Assembly (NCBI GenBank): GCA_039583875.1
Contig: CM077151.1
Location: 109,076,609 to 109,140,608, forward strand
Source: Platanthera guangdongensis
Taxonomy: Eukaryota > Streptophyta > Magnoliopsida > Asparagales > Orchidaceae
Length of the DNA stretch: 64,000 nt
Reading direction: 5' to 3'
Shown in pieces: positions 12,051-22,075 of the stretch. The position numbers and the translations under genes are program-made. Below the pieces are notes generated by a model, which did no database searches, was not told the DNA's origin, and was given only the letters and a program-made list of their open reading frames with translations. The stretch's first letter is position 1; the number at the start of each line of letters is the position of its first letter.

Positions 12051-12597
12051 ATGAAAACTTCACATGGATTGCTTTGCCTCTGACCACACTGACGAGAAAG
12101 GATTAGAGTTCGTTTTGACGCAGGATTGCGCGCGAGCTTTTGAAGCGCTGAAGAGTCGGTTGACCACGGCACCTGTGTTGACATCGCCATGTGGTACCGA
12201 TGGATTCGAGATCTATAGTGATGCTTCAGTAAGCGGCTTAGGCTGCGTTCTTCTGTAAAATGGGAAAGTGATTGCTTATGGCTCACGCCAGTTTAAGGTG
12301 CATGAACGAAATTATCCCGTCCACGACTTAGAGTTGGCGGCAGTGATCTTTGCACTAAAGTTATGGCGGCATTATCTTTATGGTATGGAAGTGGATATTT
12401 ATACGGACCACAAGAGCCTAAAGTACTTGTTGGAGCAGAAGGACCTGAATATGCGACAACGAAGGTGGTTGGAGTTCCTTGGGGACTACACCTTTGTGAT
12501 TCATTATACTCCCGGGAAGGGAATTGTGGTCGCTGATGCATTGAGTCGGAGGGCTCGGCAATGGCAAAGCGGTTGCAGAGGCACGATGAACGTCTAA
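12051..12597 (+). pseudogene. RT C-terminus and RNase H of A
   Basis: Begins in the RT thumb/connection (IALPLTTLTRKD), then the RNase H domain ([77 protein letters not shown]). RNase H would degrade the RNA strand during DNA synthesis. A frameshift lies just after the TRKD motif (about 12105). One TAA at 12256-12258 replaces a codon that is probably CAA in relatives. The upstream protease and RT palm are missing. Confidence 0.85.
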
Positions 12598-14096
12598 TCT
12601 AAGAGATGGAAGCGTTGGAGATTTCTTGTGTTGACAAGAATTCCTCAGCCAATGCATGTCTGAACTGGACGGAGGTGCAATATGACCTTGCGGAGAGAAT
12701 TTGACGAGCAACAGAGCTGGATGAAAGTCTCCAATGCTATGCAAAGGATGGGCTAGAGGGCAAATTCTCTTGGGATGACGGCCTTTTGCGGAAAGAGGGC
12801 CGGTTGTGCTTCCCGAGTATGGGTAAACTACGAGAAGAGTTGATGTACGAAGCTCACTTTACGAAGTACTCAATCCACCCTGGGAGCACAAAGATGTTTA
12901 GGGACATGAAAAAGCTGTTCTGGTGGCCAGGACTGAAGAATGATATCGCTCATTATGTAGCCAAATGCCAGACTTGTGCTTCAGTAAAGGCGGAATGTCA
13001 GAAGCCTGGCGGTTTCTTGAAGTCGTTGTCGATTTCGGAATGGAAGTTCGATGATATTTCAATGGATTTTGTGTACGGGTTGCCGAGATCTCAACTCGGG
13101 AAAATCTGGGTGATTGTGGACCGCTTGAAAAAAGTGGCGCAGTTCCTTCCGAACAAACAGGACGATTCAGTGGAGAGTTTGGCAAAGCTCTATGTTGAGC
13201 AGATCGTACGGATACATGGTGTTACTCGTAGCATTGTGAGCGATCGGGATGGGCGCTTTACATTGAATGATTGGAGGCTAATCCATCAACTATTGGGCAC
13301 GAAATGGACATTCAGTACAGCCTTTCATCCCCAAACAGATGGACAGACTGAGACGACCAACAGAACAATGGAAGATATGCTCCGAATGTGCGCCCTGGAC
13401 TTTGGAAAGAGATGGGAAGATCATCTCTATCTGGTGGAGTTTGCCTACAACAATAGCTATGAAGCGAGCATCGGTATTGCATCGTTTGAAGCTTTGTATG
13501 GTCAGAAGTGTCGTACGTCATTTGCTTGGGCAGAAGCATGCAAATCCAAAGTGTATAGGCGTAACGAAGTCGATGAAGTGAACTCGACAATACGCACTAT
13601 CCGAGAGAGGCTACTGATAGCCCAGGATCGACAAGCAAAATACTACAACGCCAAGAACCGGAATGTGGAGTTCTCGGTGGGCGATTGGGTATATTTGAAG
13701 ATGAAACCCTTCAAAGGCGTGTCCAGGATTCGGCGACTGAAAAAGTTGAGTCTGTGATATCTTGGTCCGTTTGAAGTGGTGGAATGAACTGGGGAAGCTG
13801 CATATCGGTTAGCTCTTTCGGCAGACTTGAGTGGATTACATGATGTGTTTCACATCTCGGTGCATTGGAAAGCCATTAAAGATCCAGCACAAGTGATCGT
13901 GACTGATCGTGTGCCGGTGGAGTATGGGCTAACGACGAAGGTTAGGCCCATTCGGAACGATGATCGCCCCAAGAAACAGTTGCGGAATAAGACAATCAGG
14001 ATGGTCAAAGTCCGGTGGGACAATTGCGGCCGTGAAGAGCTAACATGGGATCGAGAGCAGACCATGCCTGCTGAATTTCCCGAGCACTTTGTGTAA
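12598..14096 (+). pseudogene. Integrase with chromodomain-like tail of A
   Basis: The open frame 12786-13757 contains the zinc-binding region (HFTKYSIHPGSTKM, then CQTCASVKAEC). The catalytic core has ISMDFVYGLPRS (first Asp), [10 protein letters not shown] (second Asp) and [20 protein letters not shown] (the Glu region). A GPF module follows (YLGPFEVVE) and a C-terminal chromodomain-like stretch MVKVRWDNCGREELTWD (about 14000-14050), which in chromoviruses helps target insertion to chromatin. Two TGA stops (13756-13758 and about 13786) fall between the core and the tail, each explicable as CGA to TGA. The protein would end at 14096. Confidence 0.85.
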
Positions 14097-14174
14097 CTAT
14101 TATGCAGTGCATGTCAAGTTGTATGAAACTTTTATGGAATAGAACTTCTTATGTTTGATTTCCTTCCGGTGTGC

Positions 14175-14212
14175 AAATTTCGGGGACGAAATTGTTATAA
14201 GGCGGGGAGGGT
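14175..14212 (+). promoter_or_regulatory. Conserved block and polypurine tract of A
   Basis: AAATTTCGGGGACGAAATTG (14175-14194) is followed by GGCGGGGAGGG (14201-14211) immediately before the 3' LTR. The TTTCGGGGACGAAATT block is also present in D (about 22016-22034, minus). The purine run primes plus-strand DNA synthesis. Confidence 0.8.
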
Positions 14213-14862
14213 TGTAACAATCCAAATTCCAGGATTGGGAAAAAGTTGGGTGACACGGCCTGGGACACAGGCGTGTCCCAGGGCGTGTCCTGCTCGGGTG
14301 AGCAGACGACGATTGTTCGACGAAAATCCATTTTGCGAAACATGAGGGAACACGCCCTCTAGCGCGGGCGTGTCAGAGGCTGTGTCCTCCTCTGCTCGAC
14401 AAACTTCGTTCGACGAACTTAAGCTGGAGGCATGTCTGCAGCCGTGTAAGGGCACACGGCCGGTGACACGGGCGTGGCACTGGCCGTGTCCTTTGCTGGA
14501 CGTGCCCGGGGCATTTGAGGCCTGGTAAACACGGGCAAGACACGGTCGTGTATTGGGGTATATGGCTTGTGATACGGGCATGTCACTGGTCGTGTCCCGA
14601 TCAAGTTGATTTAGTTTTGTGCAGCCTGAAGTACACGACCACAGACATGAGCATGTCTGAAGGCGTGTCAGGTGACACGGCCCGTGACACGGGCGTGTCA
14701 CATGGCCATATACTAATCTGGATGAGTCGGTTGTGTGCCGCTTAAGGCACACGGACTGTGACACGGGCATGTCACAGGCCGTGTCCATCAAAATTTATCC
14801 TTTTGTGGCAAAATCATGGCCGTCCATTTTCTCAGCTGGGATCTGATGGCTCAGGTCTCTCC
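14213..14862 (+). repeat. 3' LTR of A, first segment
   Basis: Starts TGTAACAATCC; homologous to 8767-9400 of the 5' LTR. It stops at TCTCC (14858-14862), the left target duplication of copia B, and resumes at 47527. It carries well preserved palindromes such as GTGACACGGGCGTGTCAC (14685-14702). Confidence 0.9.
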
Positions 14863-16750
14863 TGAAAGTGCAGGTTAGATCTGAAATACTCTAGATGGGG
14901 GATGAATAGAGTATTGTGATCACTAACAACTTTTTACAGGTTTTGCTGTAATCCTAGGTGAACAGTTTAGCAAATAAAGAGAAGCACAACAACCTAGCAA
15001 ATGACAGAACAACACAGCAAAAACAAAAGAAAAAGGGCAACCAGACGACACAAGAAATTTATAGTGGTTCCCCAACCTGGGTACATCCACTCTTCTACCA
15101 CCCTGGTAGGAATCCACTCAGGTTTTTGATCAGGTGCCTGACACCAATGAGCTTTTGTTCAGGTGTTCAAAAACCAAAACCTCAAGTCTTTTGGTAGGAG
15201 ACTTGCAACCAGGAATAATTTTGAAGGGAATTAAAACACTGTACAGAGGATGGAAAAAGGTGATGGTGTCTTCTCTTTCTCAATAACAACTGAGAAGACT
15301 TGTGGATTGATTTCAGCAGATTACTCCCCCTGAGATCTTGAATGGATCAGGAAAACTGGAGCACTGCTTCAGGGTGACAGGTCTTAAAAAGCTTGACTGC
15401 CTGGACCAGAGATTGCTTCAGGAACTTCTTTGACAGATAGATTAATTTGTGGTCCTTCTGTAGTTGTCCTGAGAATTGAAAGAAGAAGACTCTTGATAGG
15501 GATTGTATGTTCTTCTTCTTCTTCTTGAAGATGTTCTCTGGCTTAGGCTGATTGCAGTAGAACTTTAGATTTCTGTAAGATTGTTCTTGAGTGTACTGTC
15601 TGTCTGTGTGTCTGTATTGCTGCTTAATCTTTTTCTATTCTGACTTGAGACTGACTGAAGAACATTCGAAATTTGAATGTTTGAGCAGTAAATGCAGTCG
15701 GCCTGGGAAGGAAGCGGCAATCAATGATTTCCCTAACTATCCCATGGAAAAATGGCAAGAAATAATCCATGATCAAAGCTCATTCCAACGGTAACATTCC
15801 GAGAAGATTGGGCATTAATTACTCAGGAATCATCGCCAAGAAATGGGACGAAAAACTGGATAAGACCTAAGTCTGGAATCGTCGAACGAAGAACGGGAAT
15901 CGTCGAGCTGAGTTCAGAGTTCGTCGAGCTGAGCTGATGAGTTCGTCGACCAGATAACAACACCTAGTCTTCAAGGAAAACTTGTCAATTCTGCTACAAT
16001 ATTCGTCGAACTGACAATCTTCATTCGTCGAACAGACAAACAAATTCATCGAGCGAAGAATGATTGTGGACTTAGAATCTGAGAAGTCTTTGACTGAGAA
16101 GGAATCAAATCGTAGACCAGAATTCGTCGAGCAAAGAATAGTTCTGGACTTAGTCAAAATATTCTGTATGACTGATATTCTGTGTCGACATAAGTTGGAA
16201 TCGACTGATTGATCTTGGTGTCGACACAAATCTTCTGGTGTCGATATAAGCTGGTGTCGACACATGCCCTAAGTGTCGACACAAATTCTCTGAATTCAGG
16301 AATCATCGAGTAGAGTACTGAATTCGTCGACCTGAGAAGTTTTGAACTTGAGGTCCAAGTTCGTCGAGCTCAGAATCTGGTTCGTCGACCAAAGCTTGAA
16401 GTTGGACTTAGAAAAATCTGGAGTTATCCTGACTTTAGCTTGTTGAAGTATTTCAGTCTTTGTCGAACAAATAATAAAGATCGTCGAGCTCAACACAAAG
16501 AAATGCTTTAAGATCGTCGAGCTCAGAACATCTTTCGTCGAGCTGAGTTCGACGAACGTCGAACTCATTTTCCATGGTCTTGAAATCTTCTAAATCTTGA
16601 GTCTCTGATGGTCTTGTTGATAGCTGGTCCATCTGAAGTTGACTCTAAGGACTTGGCCTAGACTCTAGGACACAAATTTGACCCTGGCTATACATGAAGG
16701 GTCACATACTAAGCTAGTGAACCTAGCCCAAATCAACTAGGCATCCAACA
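14863..16750 (-). repeat. 3' LTR of copia B (1888 bp)
   Basis: Pairs with 45628-47521 (1894 bp), with scattered differences. The segment 15880-16560 holds many TTCGTCGA and TCGACGAA units and some GTGTCGACAC. Element polarity is set by the primer site beside the other LTR and by the polypurine tract beside this one. Confidence 0.92.
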
Positions 16751-16801
16751 ATCTCCCCCTATTTGGGTGAGGTCACTAAGAGACTCAAAACAGAGACAAA
16801 G
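16751..16801 (-). promoter_or_regulatory. Polypurine tract of B and remaining spacer
   Basis: Reading minus, CCAAATAGGGGGAGAT ends directly at the 3' LTR start (TGTTGGATGCC), the usual Sirevirus tract. CAAAG at 16797-16801 is the left target duplication of copia C. Confidence 0.85.
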
Positions 16802-18409
16802 TGTTGGGTATTGTATCCACAATGTACCTGATTTGAAGAAGCCCCTGGACAAGCTAAGGTCAATAGACAATGTATTTGATACAATCTTTCAAGTTGTACT
16901 TGCAGTTTTTCCATGCTAAGTGCACACCAATGTCAGGGTGCAGTAGGTCAATATACACGGGTCTGCACGACGTAATCCCTCGTTGAGCAGATCAGTGTGT
17001 TGGCCTACGTGTACTCTCTCTATTGGAGTGCACTTACTTTCAAGTACAGGGCCGTGTTTATGCAAGAGAAGACAAGGAGCAAGGATGGGTCAAGGAGCAG
17101 CTCTTGGGTGGAAAGACGAAAATTCGTCTAAGTATAAATCGACGAGAATCACCAAGTGATTCTCGCCGAATCGTCGAGAATCATTAGTGATTCTCGCCGA
17201 CTCTTTCCGGCTACCTCAAAACGGTGCCAAGTAAGATTCGGCGAGAATCACTAGTGATTCTCGCCGAACCCATCGCAGAGCAGATCATGAATACCAAGTA
17301 ATATTCGTTGAGAATCAAAAAGTGATTCGGCGAGAATCACTAGTGATTCTCGACGAATCGTCGAGAATCACTAACTGATTCTCTCCGATTCGTCGAGAAT
17401 CACCTGCGATTCTCGCCGATTTTTACATAGCGATTTCTCTGGAAGTTCCTGAACCGGATTCTGCCGCTGACAATGTTCTGGACCGGGACTTAAGGATTCT
17501 TCTTGTGGGTCCCACAACGGTCATTTTGAAAGCATCTACAGTATATATATACGGGTATTTTGAACAGAATATACACAGAAAAGAAGCCGAGCACGATCTA
17601 ACCCTAAAATCGCGAGTTCCGCTCCGCCGCCGCCGTCGTCGTCGCTCGAGCAAGTTGGTCGCCGCTGTTGATCGCGTTTCTTCCCGATCTCCGGCGACAG
17701 AAGCTTAGCCAAGCTTAGAGTCTCATGCGTCTATCCAGAGATCCCTTGTCTCTTGATTTGTTGATCGGGAAAAACTTCCCCGTCCAAATCGATCGAGACG
17801 ACCGATCCTCGTGTGACCGTTGGTAGACCTAGCTAGCTTTGCTACGAAGTTTGGATCTCCAAAGTACAGCAGCCGCACGTCGTCGTCGCCGCCGATCCCG
17901 TGAACCTAGCCGCCGCCCTTCTTGCCGCCGCCGGTTCCGGGGAGATCCTCTCCAAGAGAGTCTAGGGTTGTGGACTTTTCGTGGACTTCAAGAACACGTC
18001 GTCAACGAAGAGGGACACCTTGTCTCCAAACGTAGTTTGTATCTTTTGTACATTCTATTTTATTTTTGTTGTAAAGGAACGGTGGTTCCGTGTTGTAAGG
18101 GTTGGGTGCAACCCGTTTTGTGGGAGTGTTGACTCCCACGTGTGGAAGGGTTCCTTCCGATAGTGCAAGGATTGGATTTCAATCCTGTTGGTGAAGAGAC
18201 CGAGTCGTCCCTTGTTGGGAGATAGGTCGAAGGGGGAAAGTGGATGTACCCAAATTGGGGAACCACTATAAATTGCTTGCGTATTATGTGTGCTGTGCTG
18301 TTTGTTTTTATTGTGCAGGTACCATTTAAAATTCCGCAAAAACGCTGCACGTCACCTATCCCCCCCCCCCCCCCATAGGTGAAGATAGTGGACACTAGGT
18401 GAACTTTCA
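16802..18409 (+). repeat. 5' LTR of copia C (1608 bp)
   Basis: Pairs with 35172-36801. It contains an array of CGAGAATCACTAGTGATTCTCG-type palindromes (17140-17420), a TATA-like TATATATATAC (17541-17553) probably marking the promoter, a GC-rich segment with CCG repeats and a run of C at 18361-18374. Short frames here are not genes. Confidence 0.95.
17140..17425. repeat. Palindrome array in C 5' LTR
   Basis: Six or so inverted-repeat units built on TTCGGCGAGAATCAC/GTGATTCTCGCCGAA, some perfect (around 17238-17270). The other LTR has the same array at 35505-35825 with one extra half-unit pair. This lies upstream of the TATA-like box, in the presumed U3 region. Confidence 0.85.
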
Positions 18410-18411
18410 AG

Positions 18412-18428
18412 TGGTATCAAAGCCAGGT
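18412..18428 (+). promoter_or_regulatory. Primer binding site of C
   Basis: TGGTATCAAAGCCAGGT begins 2 bases after the LTR end and resembles the complement of initiator tRNA-Met, the usual primer in copia elements. Confidence 0.8.
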
Positions 18429-18499
18429 TACTCATCAAAAAGGTTAACACCTTGAGTTGAATCCTGCCACTAGTGTCAAGAAGAAGACAAACATCTACT

Positions 18500-18979
18500 A
18501 TGGACGGGCTCAAGTACACAGGCAAGATCCCAGTGTGCACCAGGCTCAACTTTCCTATCTGGAAGGAAAGGATCAGGTTCTACATGGAAGTAGTTGATCC
18601 TCGACTCTTCATGATCGTGGAGGAGGGACCTTATGTCCCCACTAAGGCATCCACCATTGATCCTACCCAGAAAGTGCCAAAGAAACTTTCTGAAATGGAC
18701 AAGGACGAGATGGTGCTAGTAGGACTTGACAATAAGGCGCGAAACATTCTGGTCAGCGCGGTTGATGACTCAATGATGCAAAACTTCAGCAACTGCAGGA
18801 CAGCACAGGAGATCTGGCAGTGCCTGATCATCCTAATGGAGGGCACGGATGAAGTGAGGGATGATCAGAGATCCCTCCTGAACCAGAAATATGAGGCCTT
18901 CATACAAGGGCCTAAGGAAGAGATCGGAGTCACCTACGAGAACTTCCTCAAGATTGTCAATGCCCTCAAAGGATACGGA
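18500..18979 (+). pseudogene. gag of copia C, N-terminal half
   Basis: ATG at 18500 gives MDGLKYTGKIP; an in-frame ATG at 18473 is also possible, but homology with B gag begins after 18500. Residues 10-30 (LNFPIWKERIRFYME) are the conserved start of the copia capsid domain; B has FVIWKARIKLYMN at the same place. The frame is open to 18979, where gypsy D has inserted after a GGA codon, and it resumes in frame at 29892. Gag forms the particle. Confidence 0.9.
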
Positions 18980-21900
18980 TGTAAGACCCCCCCTCCCCCT
19001 TACCAAGGAGGGCTACCGGATCTTATGCCCAGAACAGCCGTCTTACGGTGGCACTAACTCACGGGTTAGTCGACACCGCAACACGCCGATCCTGCCGGCT
19101 AGTACGATCATAAACCTGTAGGCCAATATGAGAAGAAAGAAGTAAAACTGTATATGTAAAAATTACCAGTCCACAAGCCACAGTACAATCATAAAAAGAG
19201 ATGAATGGTACATCATAATAGTCCACAAATAAGTACAAATGAAAGAGTAAAAAGGGCTTATGCCCAGTACATCAAATCTCTCTCTCACAAAATCATAAAT
19301 GCGGAAGCTACACTAGAACATCAAGACTCGTCCCACCTGAGGACGCACAGTAGTGGTAGTAGCCTGCTGAAGCGGTATCTGCTCCTCATGTCCTGCCTCC
19401 TCGACGTGCTGGTGCTCCATCTCCACGGGCTCCTAAAAATAGTTGGTCACCGACCATTAGTCAAAAAGACTAAGTCGTTTCCTCCGCACCTCGCCCCGCA
19501 GCTCCTAGGCACCGAGCGGGAGGACGAAGCGGAGGACAACAAGGGGTAGCAAAATGGAAGCAGGTGACAATTTCTATCTAGAGTGGTACTAAGTAATGAA
19601 ATTCTACTCTAGCAATGCTAAGTACAGTACAAGTAGTAAGTAAGAGCGGTGCAGTAAAGGAAAGTAAAGAAACAGCAGTATGAACAAGTAAATAAGCTAA
19701 GCTACCACTAAGCTATCATCACAAACGTACCCTAACTTATATAAATGCCCATACAAATATATAAGTTAGGGTTTCCAGGAAATTTAACTTATCATATAAA
19801 AGAGCCCATACTAATTTATATGATAAGGATCTATGAAGCGTATGACCTAATATGAATGAATGATATGATGCAATTTTTATGCGCAGGCAAGTACAACTCA
19901 CACACAACGACTCTGTGATCACAGACCTTTAGTTCCCACTTTTTGAGAGCTAGTATCACTCTCGGGTACCACCGCTGTGGCTACGGCAGCAGCGGAGCGG
20001 GCGTCTCCGCTTCTAGATCGGTATGCACACTACCAAGCCTTAGACCCCTCTCATACGCCTCTGTACACGTCCAAGGTGCACTCTAGAGTCTCGCGTACGT
20101 ACTTTGCTGACAAACCCGTCAGTCTTGTTGGGTCGGATGTGTGTTATCGGGGGTCGTCCTCCAGACCGCAGTGTAAAACAACCCACTGGCCCCTCTAACT
20201 CCCACAACCGCCTGGTGCACCGTACTGCCATCGGTGTGACGAACGGCCAGTACCGCATGCCCCGCCACGATATTTATGCACATGCAAGTAATTCATACCG
20301 AGCCTTCCACTCGCAGGACCAAAACCCGTCCTGAATCCCTCAAACCCAAACCCGGGTGAGAACGCACATCAGTGCCTTTATGCCAACTCCCTCAAACCCC
20401 AAAACGGGTGAGCATATATCATGAATCTCTCCAACCCCACACGGGCGAGAAGGTACGACAATGTCCTAACCTATTATACTACTCTTATCTACAGTTTATT
20501 ATACTTAGAGATTTAAGGTTAATCCCAGGACTGCCCCCGGTATTCCCTGTGAAGGGCTCTCAAGGGGCACTAGGAACTGTGTTGGGATTACGCCCAGCGT
20601 TCCCTTTCGCAAGGATATTTATTTTAGTTGATGGCTACCCATGTATCTTCCCAGCTCTCCTTATTGCTTTAGTATAACCCTAGTGACTTAAGGTATTACC
20701 GGGAAACCGACGGGATCTGGTCATCGTCCCCGATGATTTAACGGCCACGATTGATTCTTCCTGGACGATGTTGGCTGGCCTTTTCCGGCCAGCTGAGCCA
20801 CCACCACCGCCGGCGGATATCGCCACCACCTTCGTTAAGGTGGGGGCTAGCGTTTCCCGGCGGTGGGGCCGCCGGAGTTGGCTCCTCCGGCGAACCCGAG
20901 CAAGAAAAGAAATGCCCGATTTTCACCATTTCCTCTCATGGCATCGGGCTCGATTGAGCCTGATATCTCCCTAGATCGATCTAGAAAGTTAGTACGGGAA
21001 GATGTGAGGTGAAACGCACCTGAATCGGGGCTTGGCTGCGGGTCAGGTGGCAGTTTGCCGTGGTGGTGGTGCGCCGGCGAGCTCCACCCCGAAAGCTCAA
21101 TTCTCCACCGTTCTCCATGATTAAGCAGTCGAATTCCACTCCTCTCGGCCTTCTGAAGTTAATGGTGAGCTCTGTTTGGACTGAGGTGGGCTATATGTGG
21201 AGTTAACTCCAATGTTAGCTCGGTTTTGAGCTTTGGAGGTTTCACTTAGCTGGCATGTGGCTCACAGCCCTGGTATTCTGCTGGAAATGAATAGGGGAGG
21301 TCGGCCACCTGGTTTTGGGCAGCCAAAACCAGCTGATGGGGTGGCCATGTGGCCATTATTCCCTTCATTCCCCTTTCTCTCTCCTCTTTTCCTAAAAATT
21401 CCAATTTTACCCCCATGCATGTACTCTCTCTCCTGATTTAGAGGGGTAGGACTGGTCTTGTTCACTTGTGCTGACTATGGGCCAAGTTTGGTGGGCTTGG
21501 TCCAAGGGGAAATGGCTTGGCCTTCATTTCATTCCTTAGGTCAAATTGTTGACCAAATTGACTTTTAGGGTTGACTGGTCAACCATGGTGGGTGGACTGA
21601 CCCCACTTGGTGGAAATGGGTCTAGTGGCACCACCCAACTTGGTTTGGGTCAAGGGGGTGCCCTACTTAGGTTAATTAGGCCTATGAGTGTGGGTTTGAC
21701 CAAATTAAGCTCAAGGTTGACCTTGGTCAACTGGGGTCAAAATGTTGACCCAGTGACACACCCTAGGGTCCACTTAGATTGTCTTTAGGGTTAGGGCAAT
21801 GTGGTGGGGTCATGGTGTGGTTAGGGTCCCCACTTAGGCTAGTTTGACCTAGTTTGACTAAGGTCTTATAGTGGGCCCCACATGGCTACCACCCACTACC

Positions 21901-21990
21901 TAGGGTCAAACCTAGTTGATCTCCTCAAATCTCACCCCATGCCTAACCCAATCTAAGTTGAGGGGTCCAGAAGTAACATGGGATGTTACA
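18980..21990 (-). repeat. 3' LTR of gypsy D (3011 bp)
   Basis: Minus orientation begins TGTAACATCCCATG and ends GGTCTTACA. Near-identical to 26877-29886. Contains two adjacent perfect 13-bp hairpins (19731-19770 and 19788-19827). Frames such as 19205-19549 recur identically in the other LTR because the LTR is duplicated; I see no protein family in them. Confidence 0.97.
19731..19827. repeat. Twin hairpins in D LTR
   Basis: CCTAACTTATATA pairs with TATATAAGTTAGG (19731-19743/19758-19770), and CTTATCATATAAA pairs with TTTATATGATAAG (19788-19800/19815-19827). Each has a 13-bp stem and a 14-base loop, and both loops contain GCCCATAC. The copy at 27627-27723 has one stem mismatch. Confidence 0.85.
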
Positions 21991-22040
21991 AATTCCAATA
22001 AACAAGAAAATAATTTCGTCCCCGAAATTTAAGTTCGGGT
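21991..22040 (-). promoter_or_regulatory. Region before D 3' LTR with conserved GGGGACGAA block
   Basis: Minus strand reads AAATTTCGGGGACGAAATTA (about 22033-22014), then a T-rich stretch and TTGGAATT up to the LTR. The block is shared with element A, but the expected G-rich polypurine run next to the LTR is not obvious here. Confidence 0.6.
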
Positions 22041-22075
22041 CTACGGGGTTCAATTTGCAAGAATCATCCAGAAAT

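Noticed and set aside
17423..17653. Arg-rich small frames in C LTR, also at 35824-36054
   Set aside because: CCG/CGT-repeat composition in an LTR; duplicated only because the LTR is.
19205..19549. 114-codon frame repeated identically at 27101-27445
   Set aside because: The two copies lie in the paired LTRs of D; repetition reflects LTR duplication, and no protein family is recognised.
21780..21800. TTTAGGGTTAGGG resembling plant telomere repeat
   Set aside because: Fewer than two units, in the LTR of D and copied in its partner.
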